A DNA stretch of 64,000 nucleotides from Acidobacteriota bacterium (GCA_013289765.1 JABCZI010000002.1:124001-188000), one strand, 5' to 3'; shown: positions 43,079 to 52,045, counted from the first letter of the stretch. Numbers and translations: made by a program. Notes: generated from the letters alone by a model not told the origin.

Positions 43079-44338
43079 ATGACTCTCGCCGATCTTTTCC
43101 GCGATGTGCTTCGCACCCTTTGGGCGCACAAGCTGCGCGCATTTTTGACTATGTTCGGCATTGCGTGGGGCATTGTGTCGATCGTGTTGATGGTGGCGGC
43201 GGGCGAAGGCTTGCGAAAAGGGCAGGAAACGCAGACCAGAAATCTCGGCAAGGACGTGATGATTGTCTTCCACGGCCGCACCAGCTTGCAGGCCGGAGGA
43301 ACCCACGCCGGGCGGCTGGTGCACTGGCAAGATGAGGATTTGCCGGTGGTGCAAGCGGAGACGCCGGATTGCCAATACGCGATTCCAGAGCTGGAGCAGG
43401 AGACGGTGCGAGCGCACAGCGATTTCAATAATGCGTCCCTCGAGGTGGCCGGTTCCCATCCGCAGTTTGCCTACATTCGCACTCTTGACGTGGGCTCGGG
43501 ACGATTCTATGACTGGGACGACCTGCGCGAAGCGCGGCGGGTGGCGTTTCTGGGGTCGGATGCGGCCAAACAATTGTTTCCCGGCCGCAATCCGGTGGGC
43601 GACAACCTCTATTTGGATGATTTCCCCTACGTCGTCATCGGAGTCATGGCCAAAAAGAAACAAGATTCCAGCTACGACGGTTGGGACGTGAATAAGATTT
43701 TCATTCCTTTTTCCGCCATGCGGCGGGACTTCCCTGACAGGCCGCCGGGGACCGCAACTACGTTTGACCAACTGCTGGTCACGCCCAAATCCGTAGACCA
43801 GCATGTGGCCTGCAAACATGAGGTGCGGGCAGCATTGGCCCGCATGCATCGCTACGATCCCGCCGACAAAGAGGCTTGTCCGATCTGGGATACAGTTCAG
43901 GAGGCGCAAGCGTTCAAAACCATGACCGACGGAATGAAATATTTCCTCGGCGCGGTAGGTGTCGTGACGCTCCTGCTGGGGGGAATCGGCGTAATGAATG
44001 TCATGCTGGTTGCGGTCCGCGAACGCACTCGCGAAATCGGCGTGCGCAAGGCGCTCGGCGCGCCCGCGGGAACGATTTTGCGCCAGTTCTTCGTAGAGGC
44101 CTTGATCATTGCCTTGCTCAGCGGCGCCATTGGATTGGGCATTGCCTTCGGCTTTTGCGCGCTGGTCAACCTGCTTCCGATGCCCGATTTTTTTGCCGGC
44201 CTCATTCCTGACTGGACCTCGGCGTTGGTAGCGACCGTTTTGTTGGGCACTGTCGCCATCGCTGCCGCTCTCTATCCGGCAAGCAAAGCAGCTTCGATCG
44301 ACCCGATAGAAGCGCTGCGCTACGAGGCCGGCGGATAA
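43079..44338 (+). CDS. MacB-like ABC transporter permease (second orphan pair, first gene)
   Basis: A 419-residue MacB/FtsX-type permease: an N-terminal TM helix (LRAFLTMFGIAWGIVSIVLM), a periplasmic MacB_PCD domain (about 45-270), then the FtsX core GGIGVMNVMLVAVRERTREI with GVRKALGAPAGT and three TM helices, ending IDPIEALRYEAGG. Its first 50 residues (LFRDVLRTLWAHKLRAFLTM) are closely similar to those of the permease at 21909-23156, so the two pairs are probably paralogous. No ATPase domain is fused and none is encoded nearby. The second permease follows after 69 bases. Confidence 0.9.
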   Translation: MTLADLFRDVLRTLWAHKLRAFLTMFGIAWGIVSIVLMVAAGEGLRKGQETQTRNLGKDVMIVFHGRTSLQAGGTHAGRLVHWQDEDLPVVQAETPDCQYAIPELEQETVRAHSDFNNASLEVAGSHPQFAYIRTLDVGSGRFYDWDDLREARRVAFLGSDAAKQLFPGRNPVGDNLYLDDFPYVVIGVMAKKKQDSSYDGWDVNKIFIPFSAMRRDFPDRPPGTATTFDQLLVTPKSVDQHVACKHEVRAALARMHRYDPADKEACPIWDTVQEAQAFKTMTDGMKYFLGAVGVVTLLLGGIGVMNVMLVAVRERTREIGVRKALGAPAGTILRQFFVEALIIALLSGAIGLGIAFGFCALVNLLPMPDFFAGLIPDWTSALVATVLLGTVAIAAALYPASKAASIDPIEALRYEAGG

Positions 44339-44407
44339 AAAAATCTCTTAAGTCTTCGTGATGGGAGCCCGTCCTAGCTAATTCGCAGGGCGTTAAAGAT
44401 TTTCCAA

Positions 44408-45664
44408 ATGCTGATTGAAATTATTCTCGAAGCCTGGATCGCGCTGAAGCGCAACGTGACGCGCAGCGTCTTGACCATGCTCGGCGTGGTCTGGGGAATC
44501 GCCACCGTCACGCTCCTGATTGCCTATGGCAACAGTTTCCGCAGCATTCTTGTGCATGGTTTCGATGCCTTCGGTAAGAGCGTTGTCATCTGCTGGCCGC
44601 AGCAGACCAGCGAACAGCCCGGCGGCCAGCGCGCCGGGAAAAAAATTCTGATCGAGCAAGCGGACGTCGACATGGTGAAGGCCACCGCACCGCTGGTAAA
44701 ACATGTGTGCCGCGAAACCGTGAGCCGTCCGGGAATCGCCTATGGTGACCGCATGGTGGGTACTGCGCCAGTGCGCGGAGTTTGTCCCGAATATGGGGAA
44801 ATGCGAAACGAGGTCCCGGCTCAGGGACGTTGGATCGATGCCGGCGACGAACTGGAACGCCGGCGCGTCATCTTCCTTGGCGGCCGGCTCAAGGAATCAC
44901 TTTTCAGCGGCAGACCCGCCGTTGGCGAAACCGTAACCGTGAGCGGCGTGCGATTTACCGTGATTGGCGTTATGGCGCGCAAGATTCAGCTCAGCAATTA
45001 TTTCAGCAGCGATGATGAATCGTCGTGGATCCCCTACTCGACCGCCGGAGATTTGTGGAACACCCGTTATGCGGCCGTAATGTTGTTTGAACCCATCGCC
45101 CCGCAGTTCGAGAAGAAGGCGATGGCGCAGGTGCTGGCGGCCGTCGCCACACGCCAGGGCTTTTCGCCCACCGATCCCAAGGCCTTCCAAATGTTCGGGC
45201 GGGATGAATTCCGTCCCGTGATCGACGGCCTCACCATCGGACTGCAAGTGTTGCTCGCATTCGTCGGCACCTTGACTTTGGGGATCGGCGGCGTGGGCGT
45301 AATGAACATTATGCTGGTTACAGTGGACGAACGCATCCGTGAGATTGGCCTGCGCCGCGCGCTGGGCGCTCGAAAGCGGCACATCAAGCTGCAATTCCTC
45401 GCAGAGACTTTATTGATCATGCTGATGGGCGGAGCCATCGGCGTAGCGCTCTCTTATCTGATCGCCTGGGCTGTCGGGACCATGCCGATGATGGGGCCGC
45501 TGTTTGAAGATGACTCCGGCCAGGGCGACATCCACTTGCGCATTTCCTTGATGACCGTTCTGCTATCTAGTGCCGTGTTGCTGGTGGTCGGTGCCATCAG
45601 CGGATTGGTGCCGGCGATGCGCGCTTCAAAGCTCGATCCGGTAGAAGCTCTCCGCTACGAGTAA
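44408..45664 (+). CDS. MacB-like ABC transporter permease (second orphan pair, second gene)
   Basis: A 418-residue paralogue: TM helix in RSVLTMLGVVWGIATVTLLI, MacB_PCD domain (EQPGGQRAGKKILIEQADVD region), FtsX core GGVGVMNIMLVTVDERIREI then GLRRALGARKRH, three C-terminal TM helices, ending LDPVEALRYE. The pairing of one MFGIAWG-type and one MLGxxWG-type permease repeats the arrangement at 20655-23156. Substrate unknown; secretion of a peptide or lipid-like molecule is the family precedent. It would need an ATPase encoded elsewhere. Confidence 0.9.
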   Translation: MLIEIILEAWIALKRNVTRSVLTMLGVVWGIATVTLLIAYGNSFRSILVHGFDAFGKSVVICWPQQTSEQPGGQRAGKKILIEQADVDMVKATAPLVKHVCRETVSRPGIAYGDRMVGTAPVRGVCPEYGEMRNEVPAQGRWIDAGDELERRRVIFLGGRLKESLFSGRPAVGETVTVSGVRFTVIGVMARKIQLSNYFSSDDESSWIPYSTAGDLWNTRYAAVMLFEPIAPQFEKKAMAQVLAAVATRQGFSPTDPKAFQMFGRDEFRPVIDGLTIGLQVLLAFVGTLTLGIGGVGVMNIMLVTVDERIREIGLRRALGARKRHIKLQFLAETLLIMLMGGAIGVALSYLIAWAVGTMPMMGPLFEDDSGQGDIHLRISLMTVLLSSAVLLVVGAISGLVPAMRASKLDPVEALRYE

Positions 45665-45760
45665 ATCGGAACCTGCCTTCACGCCTTGTCCAGAATTCAT
45701 TTGACCCGCGCCCCACCTTGCAGTAACTTGCTCCCCATCCCCGAATACCGAGGTAGACGC

Positions 45761-46864
45761 TTGCCATTTTCCGCGGTAGACGCGATCTCTCCCGCCCTGG
45801 AGCACACCAAGCGGCAACTCTCGCAGCCGTTCCGCTTCGGTCAATGGATACGCCTTGCGTTCGTGGGATTACTGGCCGGGGAACTCAGTTCCGGCGGCGG
45901 ATGCAACGCACCCGCCAACTTCCACATGCCTCGTCATCCCGGCACCGGGCATTTTTTGGCGCCAGGCTTGTCGGGGATCGATCCTCTGGTGTACGCCGCG
46001 TTGATCGCAGTCGTGGTGGTCGCCGCATTCGTGTTAGGAATCCTGCTGATGTACATCAGCAGCGTCATGCGCTTTGTTTTGTTCGACAGCGTGCTGGCCA
46101 AAGAATGTCGCATTCGCCAATATTGGGCGGCGCGTCAGGGGGCGGGTTGGCGTTACTTCCTCTGGAAATTGCTCTACACTCTGCTGACGTTTGGCGCGTT
46201 CATCGTGCTGTTAGGCATTCCGGCGGGCCTTGCATTCATCCTGGGATGGTTCAATCAACCCAAGCAGCACGTTTTCGGGTTGGTGCTGGGCGGCATCGTT
46301 TTATTTTTTGCCTTCGCAACTCTAGTGGTGGTAATGGCTGTGATTCTGGTGCTCACGAAAGATTTCGTCATCCCGCAAATGGCTCTCGAAGAAATTGGCG
46401 CAATCGAAGGATGGCAGCGCCTCTGGACAATGATGAAGGCCGAGAAAGGCGGCTACGCGGGCTATATTGGAATGAAGATCGTATTGGCCATTGGAGCAGC
46501 GATTGTCCTCGGTATCGTTGGTTTTATTCTTGCTCTGATCATTTTAATTCCCACTGCAGGAGTAGTTTTTGCGGCCGTGGTCGCCGCGAAATCGGCAGGA
46601 GTCGGCTGGACCGTGTACACGATCACGCTGGCTGTAGTCGCAGGATCCGCGTTGCTGGCAGTGTTCCTTTTTATGACCTCGATGATTTCCGTGCCCGCAA
46701 TCGTTTTCTTCCCCGCATATTCGGTTTACTTTTTCGCAGCGCGTTATCCAAGGCTAGGCGCGATTATCTACCCCGCGCCGCCAGCCCCGCTTCCGATTGC
46801 GCCGGTGTTTCCTCCTCCGTATGAGCCACCGCCGTTGCCTCCCACGCCTGACCCAATCGGATAA
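45761..46864 (+). CDS. Multipass membrane protein of unknown function
   Basis: A 367-residue integral membrane protein from the TTG at 45761, which has GAGGT 6 bases upstream; an earlier TTG at 45686 is possible. FSAVDAISPALEHTKRQLSQ, then PFRFGQWIRLAFVGLLAGEL, is an amphipathic N-terminus. About six long hydrophobic segments follow (for example VYAALIAVVVVAAFVLGILL, and IVLAIGAAIVLGIVGFILAL). The C-terminal 30 residues are Pro-rich (PPYEPPPLPPTPDP). A conserved-looking loop is KDFVIPQMALEEIGAIEGWQ. I do not recognise the family with certainty; it resembles DUF-type glycerophosphodiesterase membrane-domain proteins. Confidence 0.75.
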   Translation: MPFSAVDAISPALEHTKRQLSQPFRFGQWIRLAFVGLLAGELSSGGGCNAPANFHMPRHPGTGHFLAPGLSGIDPLVYAALIAVVVVAAFVLGILLMYISSVMRFVLFDSVLAKECRIRQYWAARQGAGWRYFLWKLLYTLLTFGAFIVLLGIPAGLAFILGWFNQPKQHVFGLVLGGIVLFFAFATLVVVMAVILVLTKDFVIPQMALEEIGAIEGWQRLWTMMKAEKGGYAGYIGMKIVLAIGAAIVLGIVGFILALIILIPTAGVVFAAVVAAKSAGVGWTVYTITLAVVAGSALLAVFLFMTSMISVPAIVFFPAYSVYFFAARYPRLGAIIYPAPPAPLPIAPVFPPPYEPPPLPPTPDPIG

Positions 46865-47034
46865 ACCGCGCTCACCCAGCTACGAGCGATTCTTCAATTT
46901 TACTTGCCGCGAGGATGAATCGTCCCGTGGTCAAGTTCTGGTCCACGTGTTCCCGCTAGATAGTCCGAGGGAACTCCCGCCCCACCTCAGGTGTCTGATG
47001 TTGCAGACACGCGCGTGCTAGCGAGGAGCTTTCA

Positions 47035-47478
47035 ATGTCTTTCTCAATGGCAGGCGGAGGTGCGCGCGGTCCGGAAATCAACGTCACGCCTCTGATCGAT
47101 GTGCTGCTGACTCTCATCATCGTCTTCATGGTCGTAGTGTCGATGGACAAGGAACAGGGCGAGACAGCCCAGATTCCTCAACCGGACAAGAAGCAGGCCG
47201 AGAACATTTCGCAGCCACGCACGGTCGTCATCCAGGTGGTGTGGACGAAGAAAGATCAGCTACCGACGGTGAAGATCAATCAGGATGAGGTCCGCTGGGA
47301 AGATTTGGAAATGCGCCTTGCAGAAATCTACTTGAAGCGCGCGGAAAAAGTCGCTTTCGTGCGCGGCGATGCCGACGTCGATTTTCAGTACGTGGCCGAT
47401 GTGATTGATGTCGCGCATCACGCGGGCGTGCAGCGCGTGGGCTTGCTCACGAGGGATCGTGTGGCGGCGGGAGAGTAA
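47035..47478 (+). CDS. ExbD/TolR-family biopolymer transport protein
   Basis: A 147-residue single-pass protein of the proton-driven ExbB-ExbD/TolQ-TolR type. The N-terminal stretch GPEINVTPLIDVLLTLIIVF, then MVVVSM, is the family signature TM helix, with the proton-path Asp (INVTPLIDV). The periplasmic domain follows (VVIQVVWTKKDQLPTVKINQ, DADVDFQYVADVIDVAHHAG, QRVGLLT). SD GAGGAG is 8 bases upstream of the ATG. No ExbB/TolQ or TonB gene is adjacent in this window, so the partner lies elsewhere. It is convergent with der. Confidence 0.93.
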   Translation: MSFSMAGGGARGPEINVTPLIDVLLTLIIVFMVVVSMDKEQGETAQIPQPDKKQAENISQPRTVVIQVVWTKKDQLPTVKINQDEVRWEDLEMRLAEIYLKRAEKVAFVRGDADVDFQYVADVIDVAHHAGVQRVGLLTRDRVAAGE

Positions 47479-47487
47479 ACACCTCTC

Positions 47488-48975
47488 TCAATTCCTCGCC
47501 CTATTCTTGATCCAAATCGGCGTCCCCAGAAACCCGAAGGCTTCCCGAATCTGGTTCTCCAAAAATCGCTGATAAGAAAAATGGAGCTTCACGGCGCGGT
47601 TGGTGAACAACACAAACGTCGGCGGCGCCACCGACGCCTGCGTCATATAGAGAATCTTCACGCGCGAACGCATCGGCACCGACGCCCGCTCGAAATCTAC
47701 AGTCTCGATGAAACGGTTCATGGCCGACGTTGGGATGCGCTTGCGCCGCTCGGTCGCAACCTTTTCAAGCAACGGAAAGATTTTCTCCGTGCCCTTCCCA
47801 GTCTGCGCCGAAATGAATACGATGGGCGCGTAGCTCAGAAATTTAAGATCCCAACGCAGCCGCTCTTCATAAGCCTCGCGGTCGCTGGGGCGCTTGCTTT
47901 CCCGCATGCGCATGGCTTTCGACGGCCTGCCGGCTTTCAGTTTGCCGCTGATAACGAGATCCCATTTATTCACCACGATGATGATCGAACGTCCGCTCTC
48001 GTGCGCGTACCCTGCGATCGCAGCATCAAGCTGGCTCACGCCTTCCGTGGCATCAATGACAAGGAGCGCAATATCAGCCCCTTCGAGATGCTTTCGCGCC
48101 ATCACCACCGAAAGTTTTTCGGCCATCAGGTGAGTTTTACCCTTGCGGCGAATCCCGGCCGTGTCGATAAATCGAAAGCGCCGTCCATTGTGCTCGAAAA
48201 TTTCATCCACCGCGTCCCGCGTAGTCCCGGGGATGGGCGAGACAATCGCACGGTCGGATGCGGTCAGGCAATTCAGCAGCGTTGACTTGCCCACGTTCGG
48301 ATGCCCAATAATGGCAACCTTGGTTTCATAAACGGGTTCAGGTTCGGCCACTGCCCCGTTTTCTGCCTCAGCTCTTCCGTCCTCTACTTCTTGCGTCTCC
48401 TCCGTGTCCCCTACGGCTAACTCTCTGGCAGCCGGCAAGACCTCAAAAACAGCATCCAGCAAATCGTCGATCCCTCGCCCGTGCTCGGCGGACACAGGAA
48501 ACATCTTCTGGATCCCCAGCCGATGAAACTCGTCCACGATAGAAGCCTGCTTTTCGCTGTCGGCCTTATTCACCGCGAGAAAAAGCGGACGTCCAGTCTT
48601 GCGCAGCAATCGAACAAGCTCAAGATCGGGAGCCGCAACTTCCGTCCGTCCATCGACCACCATCACAATAGCCGCCGCTTCGTCGAACGCAACTCGAGCC
48701 TGCCGGAAGATCTCCGCCGGAATAAAATCCTTGTCCTCAGGAATGATTCCGCCCGTGTCAATGATGCGAATGCGCCGCCCGCGCCACTCCGCGTCGCCGT
48801 ACAAACGGTCACGCGTGATGCCGGGCTCGTCGCCGACAATGGCGCGCCGCGATCCGACAATTCGGTTGAACAGCGTGGATTTGCCTACGTTGGGTCGGCC
48901 CACAATAGCAAGCGTTGGAACGCCCGCTGCTGTGGTGGCGAGAGTGCTCGTCGAGTTGTAAGTGGGTTGAGTCAA
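47488..48975 (-). CDS. der: Der (EngA), double-GTPase ribosome assembly factor
   Basis: Der acts in 50S subunit maturation. The 495 residues contain two Era-like GTPase domains in tandem and a KH-like C-terminus. Domain 1: IVGRPNVGKSTLFNRIVGSR, DEPGITRDRLYGD, IDTGGII and NKADSEK. Domain 2: IIGHPNVGKSTLLNCLTASD, PIPGTTRDAVDEIFEHNGRR, FIDTAGIRRKG and NKWDLV. The KH-like end includes RVKILYMTQASVAPPTFVLF, then TNRAVKLHFSYQRFLENQIR. The linker between the G domains is long and acidic (EETQEVEDGRAEAENGAVAE). It is divergent from the DinG-like helicase gene. Confidence 0.97.
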   Translation of the reverse strand: MTQPTYNSTSTLATTAAGVPTLAIVGRPNVGKSTLFNRIVGSRRAIVGDEPGITRDRLYGDAEWRGRRIRIIDTGGIIPEDKDFIPAEIFRQARVAFDEAAAIVMVVDGRTEVAAPDLELVRLLRKTGRPLFLAVNKADSEKQASIVDEFHRLGIQKMFPVSAEHGRGIDDLLDAVFEVLPAARELAVGDTEETQEVEDGRAEAENGAVAEPEPVYETKVAIIGHPNVGKSTLLNCLTASDRAIVSPIPGTTRDAVDEIFEHNGRRFRFIDTAGIRRKGKTHLMAEKLSVVMARKHLEGADIALLVIDATEGVSQLDAAIAGYAHESGRSIIIVVNKWDLVISGKLKAGRPSKAMRMRESKRPSDREAYEERLRWDLKFLSYAPIVFISAQTGKGTEKIFPLLEKVATERRKRIPTSAMNRFIETVDFERASVPMRSRVKILYMTQASVAPPTFVLFTNRAVKLHFSYQRFLENQIREAFGFLGTPIWIKNRARN

Positions 48976-49032
48976 AATAGATCTTTAGTTCTTAAGTGTG
49001 AATCTGTCGCGCCTTCGGATGTCCTTGGGTTA

Positions 49033-49060
49033 ATGTGGGGACGGCCGCCCTCGGCTGTCC
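49033..49060. repeat. 28-bp palindromic repeat, intergenic copy 1
   Basis: The stretch starting ATGTGGGGACGGCCGCCC matches the copy at 63816-63843 at 27 of 28 positions. Its arms (49039-49046 and 49053-49060) form an 8-bp stem with one G-T pair. It lies between der and the DinG-like helicase gene. Confidence 0.85.
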
Positions 49061-49143
49061 TTGGGCGGCAAGACCCAATCGCATTTCGCGTCGGTAGCAG
49101 CGAATACTCCAATCTGCCCGGAACTCGTATTATAGAGACTCCC

Positions 49144-51270
49144 GTGGCTTTAAGTTCCCAACCCGCCTCTTCTACGCCGCCTTCGCGCGCCGTCCCCACC
49201 CCCAAAGACGCATCTCTTCACCAATTCTTCGCGCCCGGCGGAGTCCTCGCACGCGCGCATCCCGCCTATGAATTCCGTCGTGGCCAGTTGCAAATGGCGC
49301 AAGCCGTCGAGCTGGCGCTGGAAGAAAAGCGGCACCTCATCGTCGAAGCCGGCACCGGAACCGGAAAGACACTGGCCTATCTGCTCCCTGTGATCCGATC
49401 AGGCAAGCGCGTAATAATTTCCACTGGCACAAAAAATCTTCAGGAACAACTTTTCTACAAAGATATTCCATTCCTTGAGCAGACGCTTTTTGAAAATAAC
49501 GGACAACAGCCGGGACGTCTCTCCGTCTGCTACATGAAAGGCCGCAACAATTACCTCTGCCGCAAAAAGCTCTACGATCTCACCGACCAGCCAGTACTCA
49601 GCGGATTAGAAGAGATCGAGCAATACCGGGCCATTGCAGCGTGGGAGAAAACCACTTCCACGGGCGACCGCGCCGAACTCGCCGAACTTCCCGAAGCGAG
49701 CGCTCTCTGGCACAAGCTCGACGCCCGCGCCGACGCCTGCATCGGACAAAAATGCAGCGAGTGGGAACGCTGCTTCGTTACCGAAATGCGCCGCCGCGGC
49801 ATGGAGAGCGACATCATCATCGTCAATCATCATCTATTCTTCGCCGATCTCGCCATCAAGCTTCAGGCTGAGGGCGCGCCTGACGCCGGGATCCTGCCCG
49901 AAGCAGCCGCGGTCATTTTTGATGAAGCTCACGAACTGGAAGATGTTGCGGGAAACTATTTCGGAATTTCCGTAAGCAACTTGCGCATCGACGATTTGGC
50001 CCGCGATGTTGAAACTTCTCTGCAGCACAATAAGATGATGTCAGCGTCTCTCTCCGGCGCGCTCGGGAGCCTCCGCGAGCGCTCGCAATTTTTCTTTTCA
50101 TTGCTGCCGCCCGGCGAGGGACGATTCGCCTTTGAAACCCGCCGCGAGTTTCTGGAAGAGAACGGAGATGAGTTCCTCGCTCTCAATCAAGCGATTACGC
50201 GCGTGGCGGGCGAACTCGAGGCTCTGCAACAGAAGCCCGAAGAAATTTTCAACTTCGTGCGCCGGGCGCAAGAACTTCAGGTGCAACTTGCGTTCGCCAT
50301 GGAATCCGACGATCGCAATACCGTGTTCTGGATCGAGCGCCGCGGCGGTCGGGGCAACAGCCGCACTACGCAAGGAACAGATCGCGAAGGGCACGGCTTT
50401 AGCCGTGCCGAAAAAGTGCAGTTGAGGAAAGGAGCGTCAGCCCCTGAGGGAACTCTGCGGGGCCGGCAAAACGTTTTCCTCCAGGCCACGCCCATCGACG
50501 TCGGCCCCATCCTGCGCGAATATTTGTGGTCGAAGCTGGAGTGCGCAGTCCTCACCTCTGCGACCCTCGCCGTCGGCGGAGGGTTCGAATATATCCGGCA
50601 GCGCCTGGGGTTGGAGCATGCCCGGGAGTCCGTCCTGCCTTCACACTTCGATTACGAAAGCCAGGCTTTGTTTTACGTTCCACCCGATCTGCCAGACGCC
50701 CGCACGCCGCAATTTACAGCGAAGGCGGCGGAGCGCATCCGCAAACTATTGGAAATTACGCGGGGTCGCGCCTTTGTGCTCTTCACCAGCTATGCCCAGA
50801 TGAATGATATTTATCAGCGCCTCCTCGGCGAGTTGGAGTTCCCGATGCTGAAACAGGGCGATGCCCCGAAAAGCGCGCTGCTCGAGGAGTTTCGGCTTAC
50901 TCCGAATGCGGTCCTGTTTGCGACTTCATCGTTCTGGCAAGGCGTGGACGTGCAAGGCGAGCAACTCAGTTGCGTGATTATCGATCGCCTGCCCTTCGCC
51001 GTCCCGAGCGATCCAATCGTAGCCGCGCGCATCAAGGCCATTGACGCCGAAGGAGGCAACGCGTTTTTTCAATATCAAGTGCCTTCCGCAGTCATCACCC
51101 TCAAACAAGGCTTCGGACGTCTGATCCGCTCCTTGCACGATCGCGGATTATTGGTCCTGCTCGACAACCGCATCCTCAAAAAGCAATACGGCCGCGTGTT
51201 CATCGAAAGCCTCCCGAATTACAAGAAGACCACCGACATGCGGATCGTCGAAGAGTTTTTCACCGGATGA
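49144..51270 (+). CDS. DinG/XPD-type ATP-dependent DNA helicase with Fe-S cluster
   Basis: A superfamily 2 helicase of 708 residues from the GTG at 49144 (a longer frame reaches upstream through a repeat). Walker A is AGTGTGKTLAYLLPV near residue 70. The Fe-S cysteines are in NNYLCRKKL, then ACIGQKCSEWERCF. DEAH is at about 260-263 in AVIFDEAHELEDVAG. Motif V-VI blocks are FATSSFWQGVDVQGEQLSCV and LKQGFGRLIRSLHDRGLLVL. A repeat-derived segment, GHGFSRAEKVQLRKGASAPE, is inserted at about 412-437, outside the motor motifs. A TATTAT-like -10 sits near 49129, so the transcript may be nearly leaderless. Likely role: unwinding replication or repair intermediates. Confidence 0.92.
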   Translation: MALSSQPASSTPPSRAVPTPKDASLHQFFAPGGVLARAHPAYEFRRGQLQMAQAVELALEEKRHLIVEAGTGTGKTLAYLLPVIRSGKRVIISTGTKNLQEQLFYKDIPFLEQTLFENNGQQPGRLSVCYMKGRNNYLCRKKLYDLTDQPVLSGLEEIEQYRAIAAWEKTTSTGDRAELAELPEASALWHKLDARADACIGQKCSEWERCFVTEMRRRGMESDIIIVNHHLFFADLAIKLQAEGAPDAGILPEAAAVIFDEAHELEDVAGNYFGISVSNLRIDDLARDVETSLQHNKMMSASLSGALGSLRERSQFFFSLLPPGEGRFAFETRREFLEENGDEFLALNQAITRVAGELEALQQKPEEIFNFVRRAQELQVQLAFAMESDDRNTVFWIERRGGRGNSRTTQGTDREGHGFSRAEKVQLRKGASAPEGTLRGRQNVFLQATPIDVGPILREYLWSKLECAVLTSATLAVGGGFEYIRQRLGLEHARESVLPSHFDYESQALFYVPPDLPDARTPQFTAKAAERIRKLLEITRGRAFVLFTSYAQMNDIYQRLLGELEFPMLKQGDAPKSALLEEFRLTPNAVLFATSSFWQGVDVQGEQLSCVIIDRLPFAVPSDPIVAARIKAIDAEGGNAFFQYQVPSAVITLKQGFGRLIRSLHDRGLLVLLDNRILKKQYGRVFIESLPNYKKTTDMRIVEEFFTG
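50390..50450. repeat. Two-hairpin palindromic repeat in frame inside the DinG-like gene
   Basis: GGCACGGCT (50390-50398) and AGCCGTGCC (50401-50409) form a perfect 9-bp stem with a 2-base loop. About 20 bases on comes GGAGCGTCAGCCCCTGAGGG, a second component. The same two-component order occurs between genes at 58684-58754. Confidence 0.85.
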
Positions 51271-51310
51271 ACTTTCCCAAAGAGTGATTGCAACGTTCGC
51301 GATGGTCGAC

Positions 51311-51706
51311 CTAGCCACCGATTAATCTCATGCCCGTTCCAGCGGCCTTCTTGTCGAAAGTCACTGTGTACCGGCATTCCGCCTCGTGGCAGCAGCGCTC
51401 TATAAGGCAATCGGCGAAACCTGCGCGGCTGGCGGCAAATCGGCGCAAGGCCTGACGTACAGCATCGGTTCGTTCCACCACCAACTCGTGACTGCGAAGC
51501 ATCGCGTCCAATGTTTCGATAATTCGATCTTTTCCAAAATCGTAGGAGCTTTCAAGAACCCATACCAGTTCGACGACGACAATCAGAGAAATAAAACCGG
51601 GGGAGTCCGCGGAAAGAGAATCGAGCAGATCCACCGCCAAAGGGGTTTGGCGGGCGTCATCGAGAGTTAGATAGCGAACTAAAACGTTCGTATCAAGACC
51701 GATCAT
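51311..51706 (-). CDS. vapC: VapC-type PIN-domain toxin
   Basis: A 131-residue PIN-domain ribonuclease. Four acidic active-site residues are in place: Asp5 (IGLDTNVLVRYL), Glu46 (VVVELVWVL), Asp99 (AGFADCLIE) and Asp118 (YTVTFDKKA). Related VapC toxins cut tRNA or rRNA. The gene starts within the 3' end of the upstream AbrB-like antitoxin (4-base overlap), typical of vapBC translational coupling. The C-terminus AAGTGMRLIGG is intact. Expression should be controlled by the operator-promoter at 51973-52010. Confidence 0.93.
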   Translation of the reverse strand: MIGLDTNVLVRYLTLDDARQTPLAVDLLDSLSADSPGFISLIVVVELVWVLESSYDFGKDRIIETLDAMLRSHELVVERTDAVRQALRRFAASRAGFADCLIERCCHEAECRYTVTFDKKAAGTGMRLIGG

Positions 51707-51948
51707 CGAGATTCGGTTGCACGCCGGGCGATAGCCCTGTTCATCTCCTCAATGGAAACGGGTTTGCGCCCCTTAACTCGCAGCATTCCCTTAAGCTCCC
51801 GCACCGACCGATTGATAGGGACTATTACAAACTGACCCTTTTCTATTTCCACAAATTCGATGCGGTCTCCCGTATCCACTCCAAGCGCGGTTCGCACCTG
51901 AATAGGAATAGTAATTTGTCCCTTGGAGGTAATGGTTGCGGCAGCCAA
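51703..51948 (-). CDS. vapB: VapB-type AbrB/SpoVT-fold antitoxin
   Basis: An 81-residue antitoxin. The N-terminal swapped-hairpin DNA-binding domain is TITSKGQITIPIQVRTALGV, then DTGDRIEFVEIEKGQFVIVP, the AbrB/MazE signature (S-K-G-Q-x-T-I-P). The C-terminal arm (RVKGRKPVSIEEMNRAIARR) is the toxin-binding segment. It precedes vapC with a 4-base overlap. A near-perfect inverted operator overlapping the promoter lies 25 bases upstream, consistent with autorepression by the VapBC complex. Confidence 0.93.
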   Translation of the reverse strand: MAAATITSKGQITIPIQVRTALGVDTGDRIEFVEIEKGQFVIVPINRSVRELKGMLRVKGRKPVSIEEMNRAIARRATESR

Positions 51949-51972
51949 TGTACGTCCTTCCCTCTCGAACAG

Positions 51973-52010
51973 TTCCTTACATTATAGTAAGGAATGAATT
52001 GGATCGTCAA
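51973..52010 (-). promoter_or_regulatory. vapBC promoter with overlapping palindromic operator
   Basis: Read on the minus strand, TTGACG (52010-52005) and TATAAT (51986-51981) are separated by 18 bases. The -10 box is the exact centre of a perfect inverted repeat with half-sites TTCCTTAC (51973-51980) and GTAAGGAA (51987-51994). Antitoxin binding there would occlude RNA polymerase. Confidence 0.85.
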
Positions 52011-52045
52011 CACCCACAGCGCTCCTAAGGCTCGGAATCAGGTCG

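Noticed and set aside
43040..43909. 289-codon minus-strand frame opposite the MacB-like permease
   Set aside because: No start signal or domain; the plus strand encodes clear FtsX/MacB motifs.
48481..49143. Upstream extension of the DinG-like frame over der
   Set aside because: The extension is antisense to der and then runs through a palindromic repeat; no helicase-like sequence occurs before about 49200.
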